Assembly (NCBI GenBank): GCA_030272585.1
Contig: BSYQ01000007.1
Location: 376,001 to 440,000 of the forward strand
Length of the DNA: 64,000 bases
Direction of reading: 5' to 3'
From: Bryopsis sp. KO-2023
Lineage: Eukaryota > Chlorophyta > Ulvophyceae > Bryopsidales > Bryopsidaceae
Shown here: positions 37,926 through 50,295 of the stretch, one piece after another
Numbering within the stretch: position 1 is the first letter of the stretch
How the letters are laid out: every line of letters begins with the position of its first letter
Notes under the pieces: generated by a model
The model's input: the letters and a program-made list of their open reading frames with translations, nothing else
What the model was told of the DNA's origin: nothing
The model's database searches: none
Translations under genes and position numbers: made by a program

Positions 37926-38835
37926 CGAATGCGTGCTGAGCCTGGAGGATACGCTTTCGTCCAGAAGGAGCCTTCGGAAACAAAATTGAAACAGCTCCTT
38001 CCATGCAACGAATTTCGACCCTCGCCTCCATTCCCTAAACACTCCAATCGAGAGTTTGGATGCTGTTTGTAGACTGTCTTTATCAGTTGAGCAAATCCAA
38101 TAGGGGTGATACCAAAGATGGAACCAACTGAAGAGCGTTGCAAGCAAGAACAAAAAGGAAAAAAAGAATCATTGGCAAAAGGACGTCGAGTCTAATGAAA
38201 GGGAGAGGTGGTGGGGGAACTGTTGGCTTGATATGTATTAATTATTTTAGAAAGGAGGGGGGAAAGAAAGCAACAGTTGAGAGTTTGTGGGTGACACTAT
38301 GAGGAATTTTTAAATCCTGAATTGAAAAAGAAAAGAAATCCCCCCCCCCCCAAAAAAAAAGTGAAGACCGAAGACCTCCTTCATGATCTGCCCTTTGCTT
38401 GCCTTACATGTTTTTGGCCAGTTTGTTTGTTTGCATAGTTTTGGCTTGTTTCGATTGGGAGTTCACTCAACATGTCAATATTATTTATTCCGCAAGAAAT
38501 GGTCCCTTAATGGTCCCTTGATACCCAAACAGAAACGTGCAGCGCTGGTATTGGATAACACTGAGAGTGTGAGAATCTACCGAAAAATGAATTGCTCACA
38601 GTTTGTTAATGATGGATGGATATGTTTTCCCAGGATTCCACGAATCCAAGTTATTGAAGATGTGCCCTCACAGATGTCATCGTCTGCTGGACACTAAATT
38701 GCCCCCTCTTTTCAGAGATCTTCTACATGACAGTCTACTACAACAGCTAATGGATGTTCTTCGTTATTTTCATGAAACCAAAGTGAAAAATTCCTTTCCT
38801 TTTCTGCTCCGAAAACCCCACTTCTCTTTCATGCC
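37926..38835. other. Convergent intergenic region, no gene seen
   Basis: It lies between the 3' ends of the + gene at 36747 and the minus sulfotransferase gene. It contains a C11-A9 homopolymer junction at 38341-38360. Likely 3' untranslated sequence of both genes; no further feature is supported. Confidence 0.5.
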
Positions 38836-40763
38836 CTACTCAGTCTGCTCCATTTCTTGTGGGTCAAAAGCCCACTTGTAACCCTGAGCTCTTGCAATGG
38901 CATCCAAAGCCAATCGTAGCTCCTCATCCTTGTACAAAACTTTTTTCAGTTTAGTTTTGTCAAATTTCCCTTGTGTGACATGTACGCTGATCAAATCCTG
39001 CTCCATTTCCTTGGGCATCGTCTTTACGTTGAACAGGTTCGCAACCTGGGCAAAACCAGGCCAGTTTTTGCTTGTTTATTTAAATTAATCAACATACCCA
39101 ATATAAGCTACTCCCACTTGCCCTAGAAAACTAGACAAAACCAGACCCTGCAGCTATTCTAATTTTTCCATACACATCACTCTGCACAGTCTGACTGAAA
39201 ATCCAAGGGAGGTGCTCATGGGTTCATTTTGCAGGGGGTTGTTACCTCGAGCAATCGTTTCATTTCCATCCTTTCATCGAGTCCCAGATGTTTGAAAGCT
39301 TGCTTCATGGTCCCAGTAAAATCTCTCCCGAAATCCTCAAAGTGCATGTTCAAAGCGTAGTCACGGTTTTCGAAGTCTCTGTAGTGTCGAGCTCCTCGGT
39401 ACATGCCCCCACCCAAGACAGCAAATTCAGCCCGAACCCCATCCACCGGGTCAAGCTCCTTCAGCATCTACAAATGCAACCCAAGAGGAGAACTGAACTG
39501 AGCATTTTACTCACTCACAAATTAAGTTTACTGGTACAAGAACAAAGATATACCTTGTAGTATGGCATCCCTTCATATTTCTCCCTGAGGTGCTCGGGCA
39601 AAACCATGTGCTTTGGTTTCATCAACCACATTTCTGCACCATTTGCCACCAGTTCATCCCCATGATATCTGTGGTAGCTGTACCCTGATATTAAAGCATC
39701 CACGGGGTTTCGAACAACGTGAACCACTCGAAAGGGCTGGAACAAAACCACCACAAGCACACTATTACACTTGCAGCCATTGAGTGCACGAAACATGAAA
39801 ATAAAATGAAAGCGGGTCTCTCACCAAGTTTGGTTCATCCTTCCCTCCATCCTCCAAATTGCATGACGCCAACATGCAGGCAAAATCATACCAGTAACAC
39901 TGAGAACTAGTCTCGTTGCAACCCTCCTTGAAGCCTTGCATCAGGCTCACCATCCTCCCAGTAGCGTTTTCTGAAATCATGGTGTACCTTTCAGTTTCTC
40001 CCAGATCCAGGGTTTCGATCGGAACGAACCCTTTCATTTGCTGATAATCCAGGCCCATCAAGGGACACAGCATTTCAAACATTGTCTGAAACATCATGGT
40101 CCCAGTTTTGTGATGGGTGGCCACCACACCGACAGCAGGTGGCAAAGGATCTCTTTTCACAACCACCCTGTTCTTGCTGCGATCTTTGACTTCTGGTTTG
40201 GGGGGAGGCGGGGGGTCCTCGTTGTCAGTAGCTGAGGAGTTCTGAGCTGGAGTGTTTGTGGTTTCTGATTCTGGAGGAGGTGTGGCAGTCCCATCGTTTG
40301 TCAGCAAAGAGCTCTGATCTGGCATCTTGGCATTCAAATTGCTGCTCTCCTGTGCATCAGGTGAGCTGCAAGGAACACAGATTGGCCACATCAAATCGGA
40401 TTCAATGAAAAAACATCTGGTGCAAAAGAGTTGTATAAAACTGGATATTTCTATAGCTGCGTCTAGAACAGCGACGAACACATGACAGAACAGAAAATGA
40501 GGAAAGATCGAGAATCGAACCCCCCATTTCACACTTTTTAAAGCAAAACAAAGGGTCCTGTTTCACCTGTCTTTTTCTTCACTGTTGGTGTTGTTTTGCT
40601 TGCTGGGGGTGGTATGGTGTTGGTACATGAGGCTGGATTGATCTGCAGGGGCTTGTCCACGCCTCTCATTAATACTGTATATTAGAAAGAACACAGATAT
40701 CCCGACAATGAACAGCAGGATCGGCCGAGACACCATTTTTCCATTTTTGGAGTGCCCTCGCAT
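38836..40763 (-). CDS. PAPS-dependent sulfotransferase, type II membrane protein
   Basis: Five exons on the minus strand; the first is 40763-40567 and the last ends in TAG at 38836. The N-terminus MRGHSKNGKMVSRP precedes the single signal-anchor ILLFIVGISVFFLIYSI, then a Ser/Asn/Pro-rich stem with PPPPPKPEVKDRSK. The 5'-phosphosulfate-binding loop is VVATHHKTGTMMFQTMFE, with its Lys present. The 3'-phosphate motif is VHVVRNPVDALISGYSYH, with RNP-D-S intact. Cys residues in the lumenal part (EGCNETSSQCYW, MLASCNLE) could form disulphides. The layout is that of a Golgi enzyme sulfating secreted glycans, proteins or lipids; the acceptor is not predictable. Splice joins read in phase (for example DEPNL|PFRVVHVV). 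Length is about 440 residues. Confidence 0.88.
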
Positions 40764-42277
40764 CTGCTATATGGAGGACAGAAAACCAAGTTGTTGATCT
40801 AATCCACTGATGTAAACCTCTATCATTCTAACAGTCTGAACAAAAAAGAAATCTTTACATCTCCATTTCTGGATCACCACAAATATACTTCAAGCAAACT
40901 GAACAAATCATTCCCTCAAAGACGTTCGATCATTCTTTAGAAAGCAAACTGTGGAAGCGTCTTCCAATCAGACGCAATCGATTACTCAAGGGGACATCGA
41001 GACGGGGGAAAAGATTGCACACCAGAGCGTCACGCATCGCCGAACAATTACTTCAGAAGAGGCGGCGATCGGAGACGAGCGCCGCCACAGATCACGCCGA
41101 TCCTGGTGAAGTTTCTCTCCTGGTCGGTTCGGTGTTTCCCTTTCGTGGGTCCAAGTGCACGCCCACGTCTCTGGTGCGACTCGCACGAAGGCAAAATTCC
41201 AAGAAATGCTCCACACACATCAAGCCGGGCCGTCATATCAGGGGAACAAGAAATTTCATGTGTATGTGAGAAGCTGAGTTGATTGCTGGGGCATTGGTGA
41301 CACCTTCCCAACGGCCTTGGTGTGCGCGCGTTTGGGGGAAAAGAATGCTTAGGTGAACTTGAACGAATAATCAGCAATTGAGTTTCGCGGACGAAAAAAA
41401 AAAGGAGAATGAGCGTTTCAGATGGCACCACCATATTTCTCGAGTGCACACAGAAGGGGGGGTGACCTGAGATATGGCATACACCTTCCACCACTGGGCT
41501 TTTGACGCACTGTTGAGTTCCAGCTGATATGGAAGTGGTTAGAGAAGTTACTTGGCGCAAACTAGAAAATCCTTTGTTGAATGATTAATACAACGATAAC
41601 GAGTATTGAGGCCACTGTGCAGAACTTCACAACTGAGAAGTGCAGTTCTGCATCAGCATTGAATTTTGTGACGGCTGCCGACTGAAACATGCTTCCAATT
41701 ACATAAATTCAAACACCAAATAAACCCCCCACTTCTTTCACACCGCCATGTGAGAATAACCCATGCATGGCAACTGCATCCGAACAGGAATATCAACTCC
41801 TCACACACATTGCTTTTTCTTTTTTTTTTCTTTTAAAATTTCATTTTTTTTCTCTTGGAACAAATTCGTACATTGCTCGCATGTGATAAAGCGATTCACA
41901 TTGCCAATCATTCACCCAAACCCAACAATGTCGAGGCAGTGAAAAAGAATACAAAGAATCCAATAATCTGTGTGCACAATCGCAACAAAAAAGATAAAAA
42001 CAGAAGAGAGAAATAAGGAAAATCAAAGGTGCAAAGATAAAGACACCGGACGCCCGTCCTGGTCGATTCATCTTTCACACTTCTTTTTTCCCCTCTTTTT
42101 AACAGAAAACATCAATCCTCGATGCACCTATTTCAATCAAGGTGCAGTAAGCGAACAGCACCGTCTTTTTTCTCATCTCTTCTTCAACCCAAACAAATCC
42201 CCGTAGCGCACAAAAAAAACACTCACTGACCCTCGAAAGGGCAGGCAGATGATGTTTTTACCACCCTTTCAAAGAAA
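40764..42277. other. Intergenic region, no gene seen
   Basis: Upstream flank of the sulfotransferase gene and downstream flank of FtsH. Open frames such as 41048-41560 (minus) have no recognisable domain. A T-rich run at about 41815-41850 is the only notable sequence feature. Confidence 0.5.
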
Positions 42278-45200
42278 TTAGAGAGCAATGGCAGGAGCTG
42301 GCAAGTTTTCATCAGGAATAGCGACATACTGGGACAGAATGCCTCTCATCTCGTCACCAGTCAAAGTTTCCTTTTCCAAGAGCAACTCCACAATGGCATC
42401 AATAGCCTCCCTGTTGTCACGAACATGCTTGAGCGCATCTTCGTAGGCAGCCGCAGCGATTTTCTTCACTTGCTCATCGATGGAGCTCTGGAGCTCCTCA
42501 GACATGGAGTTCCTGGCCATCATCCTCATGACAACATCACCCGAGGCAGCCTGGGGATCCACCAAAGACCATGGTCCGATGTCGGACATACCGTAGTTCA
42601 CAACCATCTGCTTAGCCATGTTGGTCACCTGCCCACAAGCCAAAACAAAGTCAATACAAAACCGGCTAACCTGGCACATGCATGTCTGCACTGGCGATTC
42701 GATCGACACAAGCAACCCACCTGCATCAAATCGCTGGATGCTCCAGTGGTGACTTCATCTCTTCCAAAGATAATCTCCTCGGCGGCACGGCCACCCAAAG
42801 CTCCGACGATTCGGGCATAGATCTGCTGCTTGGATACCAAAGTGGGATCCTCACCAGGAATGAACCAAGTCAATCCACGGGCCTGGCCTCTTGGAATCAG
42901 AGTGACCTTCTGGACGGGGTCGTGGCCAGGAGACAGGGTACCACAGATGGCATGTCCGACCTCGTGATAGGCAACCAGCGACTTGCTCTTGCCATCAGTC
43001 AAGGGCTTACCCTCCATTCCTACACACCCAACAATCATTCAATCAGGCAACAGCGGCGAGTACCACCACCAATCTACACAAAGCCTAAGAAACAGTTCAC
43101 TTAACGCAACAGTGAGACTTGCAGACCTCGAAATCTGTACAAATCACAGCCTTAGTTACCTGCAACAATTCTGTCGACAGAGTCATCAACCTCCTTGCTG
43201 CTGATAACATCCAAACCTCTTCTTCCAGCGAGGATAGCGGCTTCATTCAACAAGTTGGCAAGGTCAGCTCCAGAGAACCCAGGAGTCCTCATGGCAATCT
43301 CCTCAACATCCAAATCGTCGGCCAATTTCTTGTTTCTGGCATGGACGCCAAGGATCTCCTTCCTACCCTTGACATCTGGCACATCAACAGACACGTTTCT
43401 GTCGAAACGTCCTGGTCGCAACAAAGCTGGGTCCAAAATGTCAGCTCTGTTAGTGGCAGCAATGACGATGATTCCAGTGTTGCCCTCGAAACCGTCCATT
43501 TCAGTAAGGAGCTGATTCAAAGTTTGTTCACGCTCGTCGTTTCCTCCCCCGATACCGGTTCCACGGGATCGACCAACCGCATCAATCTCATCACAGAAAA
43601 TGAGGCATGGAGCATTCTGCAGAAAAAACACTCAAAAAATTCACCACGTGAGAAATTGTGCAAATTTCTTAAAAAACAAATTGTTCGATTATAGTAAGAT
43701 GTTCACAGTATGCGGTATCTCCAGGATTGTTTCACCGCAACGAACTTTTCCCACACTATAAACCTCAACACTTTGTACAGGAATGGAGATTGATCTGATA
43801 TTCATCACTGGCGTGTTCAGGAGGTTTCTTGTCAAAACCCTTACCTCCTTTGCCTTCTTGAACAAATCCCTGACTCTGGAGGCACCCACACCAACAAACA
43901 TCTCGACGAATTCGGATCCGGAGATGGACAAGAAGGGGACACCAGCCTCGCCAGCAATGGCCTTAGCCAGGAGAGTCTTACCAGTTCCTGGTGGACCGAC
44001 CAAGAGAACTCCCTTGGGGATCTTGGCACCGACAGCAGTGAATCTATCGGGTTTCTTCAAGAACTCCACAATCTGCAAGTGAAAAGCCATCTTCTTGTTA
44101 AACCCCAAAATATTCCACCCCTCGCGCAACATGATCACTATTTTCTAACCATTTTCAGATCGCATTTTTATCAAAAAATTTATTTCCTTGCTTCAGGAAG
44201 AATACCACATTAGTTCTTGAATTTTTAGAGCAGAGGGGTTTCAAAAAGCTGAGTGATCGTTGCCGCTGACCTCCATGAAGTCCTGTTTAGCCTCATCGAC
44301 ACCGGCAACATCATCAAAGTTCACACCAGTGTTGGCATCCATCTGGAATTTAGCCTTTGACTTTCCGAACTGCATGGGGTTGCCAGGTCCACCTGGTCCC
44401 ATGCCACCCTGGGATCTCCTCGACAACAAGAAAAGACCTCCAACCAAAAGGAGGGGGAAGGCAAGGTTTCCTGGATCAAATTGAAACATGCATGTGAATA
44501 TGATTGCTTACCGGGAATGTCTCCTCATCGAAGCCAGACAAAAATTTGCACGATCACTTGAAGGAAAATCAGTCCAATTCATTATTTTAGGTGTGGGTTT
44601 TTTTGAGGCCTAGCTTTCTGATCTAGTGATTGCAACAGTTTGCATCGCACCGAGAAGGTTCAAGAAAACAGCTCCACCATCCTCGTTGTTTGTGTGTGCA
44701 GCAAAGTCGACCTTCTTTTCACGGAACTTCGTGAGGAGCTCTTGGCTCAAACCGGGCAGCTGCACGCGCACCCTCTGGATGCGGTTGCCCAACTCAGGCG
44801 ACACCGCTTCGACAATAGCGATGGTTCCGTTCTCGTAGAGGTCAACCTAAGTCGGTTGGAAAAAAAGCAACTCAAACCCGGTCCAACGTGAACAAGAACC
44901 AGACGAGCTCCAGAGAATCAGTGTGTTACCTTCTTCACACGGTCCATATCGAGGTATTCCAAAAACCGGGAGTAAGACATTCTTGAGGAAGCGACGGTGG
45001 TGTCATCGGCGCTTGCTGCCGCCACGGGCAGGACGCTGGCAGCAGCGACGAGGGCCCTGGTATCGGAGGTTCCAGAGGTTGGTGAATATCAACTTAAGAC
45101 AATTGAATAAGAGAGGAGAATGGAAGTCTTGAAGTGGAAGTCTTGCAGTGGAAGTCTTGAAGTAAAAACAACTGGAAAAGGCAGAGCCACTGACATATCA

Positions 45201-45639
45201 TTCACTTCAGATACTCACGTCTTGAAAATATTTCGACGGTGCTCTGCTTGAGGTTCATTCTGCGGAAGGAAAGGAAAAACGTGCAAAATGTCAGAAAGGA
45301 GGTCCTTCGGCTTTCGTGACGTTTGCAACGTGGTTTGCTTCCGTAAGGTGGTCTTCAAGCCAAAACAATCAAGAGAACAGAAACACCACCTGAGCAGCCC
45401 GCACGACAAGCTGTCTGCGCGAAGGAAGACGTGCGAGTCCTGGAAAGAAAGCAAGCGATGCTTAAAGTAGAACTACCAAGTGAAGGAAACAGAACCCCTC
45501 ATCCTGAAGAGTTGCATCCAAGGCTTACAGGAAAAAAATATGCAACTCGAGAAACCACATATATCCTCCTACCAGCAGTTCTCAACAAACAAGGGTTGTG
45601 CGCAAAAGTCTGCGCCGACGCAGTCCTGGCGTTCATCAT
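42278..45639 (-). CDS. Thylakoid ATP-dependent zinc metalloprotease FtsH (type B, FtsH2/FtsH8-like)
   Basis: Ten exons: 45639-45573, 45439-45390, 45259-45219, 45056-44930, 44846-44651, 44470-44271, 44072-43845, 43616-43160, 43019-42721 and 42628-42278. Phases all agree; the sum is 2016 nt, or 671 residues. A transit peptide ([15 protein letters not shown], then [14 protein letters not shown]) is followed by a twin-Arg lumenal signal ([18 protein letters not shown]). Next come the lumenal domain ([17 protein letters not shown]), a second membrane helix ([17 protein letters not shown]), Walker A GPPGTGKT, Walker B LIFCDEID, the SRH region [18 protein letters not shown] and the zinc site HEVGH. 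Close word-for-word resemblance to plant FtsH2/VAR2 places it in the thylakoid hexamer that degrades damaged photosystem II D1. A 14-bp unit is triplicated in intron 3 (about 45122-45165). Confidence 0.96.
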
Positions 45640-46676
45640 GTTTCAGAGGACACTCGTTTGGATGTGAAAAGCGAAGACGACGCACAATGAAAAAAGAAAG
45701 CGGAGAAGCTTTAAAAAGCACTGTGTGCGCGAGACTTTTCGCTCGGAGCTGTCTCTAAGAATTGAATGGGGTTGGGCTCCACACAGACACAAAGCGAAAC
45801 AGATGCTGACTCGGAATCTCACACAGTCATTTGCCTGCTTCAAGAACGATTAACAACTCTCAAACGAGTTGGGGGGTTCGTTTGTCCTCTTTGCCAGCAC
45901 TCCAGCAAAATACATGTAGCTGCTTCCCAGTGGCCACTGCCACCCCTCGTCCCCCTCCTTTACCTCCGCCGCCTCTGCCGCTGGTCCTCAGTTATAATGG
46001 ACGAAGTAGCAATCGCCAATGAACTAGTTTTTAGATTCAGCAGACCCACCACAGGTAATCCTTCCTTTTTTCTTTTCAAGGGGAACTTTGAGGAAGGCAG
46101 GGATGGTGGAGATTATGCGAATGTGTGAGCCTAGATCACTCGAGAACGTTTCAAGGACTGTTCTTACAACGAACAGTTTTCTTCTTACCCCCAAATTCTC
46201 CATGCATCATCAATGCCAGTAACTGTCACAGGATTCCCTTGCAGTCTTGCATTTCCTACACTATCTGCCAGACTCATCTCACAAAAACCCATCATTTACC
46301 CTAGTCTTCCCAACTAAAATCCATTTTACAGAATGCTTAGAGTAGAGACACTCCGCTCCACAATGCAGCGCAATCCTAACTTTGGATCAGAGGTGAGAAA
46401 TTTCATTCAAGAATGTGAGTAGTGTTGTAAATCCAATTCACAACAGTAGAAACTTGACAGGTTCTCAGAACTTGGAGGAGAGCAGGGGACAACCCACCAA
46501 CCCACCAAACAATCAATGATTACATCTTCCCCCAACCGAAATGCACTGTGGGACATGGTGATTAATTTTGAAAGGGAATCATTGATTCATTGATTGAATA
46601 AACCGTGTCGGACTGGCATTTATACCGTATCAATAATCGTCTGGACCTCGTCCCAATAACTTCCAGGTTGGAAACG
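45640..46676. other. Divergent intergenic region between FtsH and leucyl aminopeptidase
   Basis: About 1 kb holding both promoters. A short ATG exon at about 45998-46054 (MDEVAIANELVFRFSRP) ends at a GTAATC donor, and 46333-46392 plus 46463-46519 could form a tiny spliced frame (about 38 codons). The phases between the first and second do not join, so no gene is called. A CCTCCGCCGCC-type pyrimidine stretch lies near 45950-45975. Confidence 0.4.
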
Positions 46677-48724
46677 ATGGCTGCCAGGTTCCTTGTTTCG
46701 GTAACTTCACAAGTCAGCTGCAGCTGTTTAGCCCGAGGCTTGAACCGACGAGCTCTTAGACTGGGTGGACTCACGAACTCGCGCCAACTATCAAGCTCTT
46801 CGAGTTTGGCCCCCAAAGCCAAGGTTGCTCTACCGAGAAATCTGTCATCGCCCCGACACTTTCGAAGAGTTTGTACAAGAGCAGGGGAAGACGACGACAT
46901 GTCAGTTTCGATGGAACCCGCGAGTTTTCCTTCCATCGGGCTCAGCGCCGAGGCCACGGGGGATATGGTGGCCATTGGTGTCTTTGAGGAGGATCTGAAA
47001 GTGGAAGATTCGGGTGTCGAGATCGCTTCCGAAGGATTAAAAGCTTTGGATGCCAAATACGGCGGTGCAGTAACGGAAATCCTGGCTGCTGGCGACTTTA
47101 AAGGGAAGCCAGCGAGTTCTACTTTCCTGCGATTGCTGGGGGACGTGAAGGCCGTCGGGGTTGTGGGTTTGGGCGAGAAAGAAAAAGCGTCTGTCGTCGC
47201 CGACTGGGGACGCAGTGTGTACCAGGGCTTCGGAGGACAGATCGCTGATGCGGCGAAAACGCATAAACAGAAGTCCGTTGGCGTTTCATTCGCGACGGAA
47301 CCAAGCGATGACGTCGCAGCTATTGGTGGTAAAATTGCAACCGGCATCTGGCTCGGGGGTTATGAGGCGACCCGTTTCAAGGCCGAGCCGAAGATCTCCC
47401 CTCTGGAAACTGTCAATCTGGCGTTTTCGTGCTCCGAAGATGACCTCAAAACCGCAGTGTCCAAAGCGGAGGCCGTAGCTCGGGGTGTTTTGTTGACTCG
47501 CTTCCTTGTGGAGGCACCGCCCAACGTATGCAACCCACAGCACTTGGCCGACACCGCCCAATCCATCGCGGACAAATTCCCCGACGTCATGAAGCTGAAT
47601 GTGCTCGAAAAGGAAGAGTGCGAGAATCTGGGCATGGGCTGCTATCTGGCTGTGGCCAAGGGTTCTGATTACCCTCCAAAATTCATCCATTTAACATACA
47701 CCCCCAGGAATGGTGATGTCAAAACTAAGATTGGCCTGGTCGGGAAAGGGCTGACCTTCGACAGTGGTGGCTACAATCTGAAAGTGGGTGGATTGATCGA
47801 ACTGATGAAGTTTGACATGGGTGGATCTGGAGCAACTCTGGGGGCTGCAAAAATTATCGGTGCCCTGGAGCCTGAGGGAGTTGAGATTCATTTCATCGTG
47901 GCTGCTTGTGAAAACATGATTAACGGGGCAGCCTATCGGCCAGGGGATGTCATCACCGCCTCAAACGGAAAAACTGTCGAAATTATCAACACAGATGCTG
48001 AGGGAAGATTGACCCTGGCCGATGCTTTGATTTATGCACAGGTAAAAAGCTCTGAATTTGCCTGAATTTTGACAGAAAGATAGTTGATTCTGTCTGACCA
48101 CGAAACCAATCGGTCTTGGATGTAGTGAAAATCGTCTGCACCCATCCGTTCCACAACATTAAAGGCCTGACGTCTATCAAATTAGCAGAATAGAGTGGAA
48201 AGCATGAAGAAGCAATTTTAAAAAAAGAAAGAAAAAGAAGTTGATGTTTACAGCTTTCACCAGCATCCTTCAAGACCTGATTCAGAGATGTGTTTGGGGA
48301 AAAACTACAGGAGAAATGTGGGGTTTCCAAGCTTGTGGAATCCTCCACTTTGACTGGTGCTGCAATCGTAGCCTTGGGAACCTCTGTTGGTGCCGTGTAC
48401 AGCCCCAGCGACGAGTTGGCTGGAGCCCTGACCCAAGCTGCAAAGGAGTCTGGAGAGAAACTGTGGAGGATGCCTTTGGAGGATGACTACGTGGAGCAAA
48501 TCAAGTCGCCCATTGCTGATCTGAAGAACGTGGGGGGCAGATGGGGTGGATCAATCACAGCTGCCTTGTTCCTGAGGGATTTTGTTGACACCAAGAAGGT
48601 AGAGTTTGCTCATCTCGACATTGCTGGCCCTGTGTGGAACCACACCGCAAATTTGGCAACTGGGTATGGAGCTGCCCTCTTGGCAGAATGGGCAGGTAGC
48701 CAAGGGAAGCAGGCTGAAAGTTAA
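46677..48724 (+). CDS. Organellar leucyl aminopeptidase (peptidase M17)
   Basis: Two exons, 46677-48041 and 48311-48724, phase 0, give 592 residues. Active-site elements are [32 protein letters not shown] and the M17 signature [14 protein letters not shown], carrying the metal-binding Asp and Glu. The second exon continues [19 protein letters not shown] and closes the catalytic domain with [17 protein letters not shown]. The leader [17 protein letters not shown] is followed by ~60 Ser/Arg-rich residues, a chloroplast or mitochondrial targeting sequence; the length agrees with plant LAPs. It cleaves N-terminal Leu and similar residues in a hexamer with two divalent metals. I chose ATG 46677 over the in-frame ATG at 46605 because the transit-like leader starts there. 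The acceptor at 48310 is the only one keeping frame at the conserved junction. Confidence 0.95.
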
Positions 48725-49550
48725 GAGGTTTCACCTCTGATAGTTTTGATGGATAGATGAATTTTGGGGATTATTTTTTTCTGGCTCTGAACTCTGAGCT
48801 GATGTAATATGAAGTATCTTGGGTAACTGCGAAACGTTCTCCGCTTGCGGCAATGTTTTCTTTGGGCCACCCACCAAGGGGAAAGTTCACAATATTGCCA
48901 CCAGCCCAGGTATGTGTCAATCTCTTCCAGTCCATACAGAAGCAAGGAAGAATTAAAAATACACTCTTATTCTGGCAGTTGTTGCTTATTCCCATTGACT
49001 CTTGTGATCAAGACGCTGCTGCCAAGTGTGCTTTTTTTGTGGCTTATTATGGTCCTTTTGCAGTAATTTACCCAGCAATATCTGGGTCCACAAGAGGGCC
49101 ACATCCAAGAAACTATTCGACAATCCCGCAGAGGCAACAGAGGCAACTCCATGTTGTGAAAGTATTACATTCTTTGCTCCATAATATTTCTTTTCACTTT
49201 CTGGACTTGGGCTAGGTATTGGCTGCGGAGGTAAAGCGGCTTCTCAGCCAACATTGTAATCAGTCTTCATTAATCAATGTTGTGTTCCAACCCTTCCAAG
49301 TTGTACTAACAAAGTTGGGCCACATTCTCATATTTTCTTACAAATTAGGCCCGAAAGGGCCATAGCAAGGTGAACCCGCCAAATTTGGGGCCAGCCAACT
49401 TTAAAGAGAAAAATACACTGCTTCTGTTCAGATATCTGCTGAACATCACTCTTACTTTTTTACAGTTTCCCCCTCCCTGAATCCCACCCAGACTACATCG
49501 ACTTCCCCCTCTATTTTCTTTATATCCAGACACCCTCGGCTTTGGGCGAT
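48725..49550. other. Convergent intergenic region
   Basis: 3' flanks of the aminopeptidase (+) and the FAM32A homologue (-). No open frame with recognisable content and no RNA gene seen. Confidence 0.5.
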
Positions 49551-49925
49551 CTATCCTGGTCCGACCTTTGGAATATCGTGGTGCTCTGTTAAGTTGGCCA
49601 AGTACTCGTTGAAATCCTTCACCCTTTCCCTGTGGGACTTGAAAGCGATCTTTCTAATTTGCTCGTCCTCCCTCTTGTCCATTTTTTCGTCGTAAGCCTT
49701 CTCCGCCTCTGTCCGTCTATCGTCGTCGGGTTGATTCGGCGGCAAGAACACACCATCGGGAGTTTCCTTGACAGATTTCCCAGCGTTGGATGCTTCGCGA
49801 ACTTCGTCCGTTTCCCCACCCTGCAAAGCCAGATCTCTCTTCTTCTTTTTTTTCTTCTTTTTGATCCCCGTCGCCTTCACTCCGACATCCCCCTTCAGTT
49901 TGAGCTTCCCACCAGTGAACGACAT
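49551..49925 (-). CDS. FAM32A homologue
   Basis: A single exon of 124 residues. It opens MSFTGGKLKLKGDVGVK, matching the KLKL(K/G)G start of FAM32A, followed by an eight-Lys run after GIKK. The conserved C-terminal block reads TEAEKAYDEKMDKREDEQI, HRERVKDFNEYLANLTEHHD and IPKVGPG. This order (Lys run, FEKM-like helix, RVxDFNxxLxxLTEHxDIPKV) defines the family. In animals the protein is nuclear and sits in the catalytic-step spliceosome; the same role is inferred here. Its start lies 370 bp from the RSP23-type gene start on the other strand, so the two may share a promoter. Confidence 0.92.
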   Translation of the reverse strand: MSFTGGKLKLKGDVGVKATGIKKKKKKKKRDLALQGGETDEVREASNAGKSVKETPDGVFLPPNQPDDDRRTEAEKAYDEKMDKREDEQIRKIAFKSHRERVKDFNEYLANLTEHHDIPKVGPG

Positions 49926-50295
49926 CGCAATTCGACCTCGTTTACGATCAAACGCTGAAGCTATCAGTTATGGGCTTCCGCAGCGAGGTAGTGGTAGAAA
50001 ACGACCAGAAACATAATCGTGGCTCCGAGAAGGTTGGTGAAACGTCCCAAGTCTTGGTCGTCGATCATCGCTCAAAGAACGACCACAGCTTTTCTTTTCT
50101 GTTGCTTCTTGCCCTAAAGACGACTGAAAAAAAGACAAACACAAGGGAATGAAAAAAAAACGTCACTCCTGCCAATAGTAATAATCTGGGTTGACTCCGC
50201 ATTACGTCACACGTAACAAATTTGGACTTCCAGTTTCTGGGCTGTCGTTGTTCTTTGCGCTACAAGAGCACCTTCCGTTTCGACCGGTGGTGGTG

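Noticed and set aside
40490..40530. TTCGATTC-containing stretch (minus) as tRNA gene
   Set aside because: The flanking bases do not pair as a T-stem, and it lies in a sulfotransferase intron with no cloverleaf.
45998..46519. Possible tiny + strand gene between FtsH and the aminopeptidase
   Set aside because: The first ATG exon and the following candidate exons do not join in phase, and the peptide would be under 60 residues with no recognisable motif.
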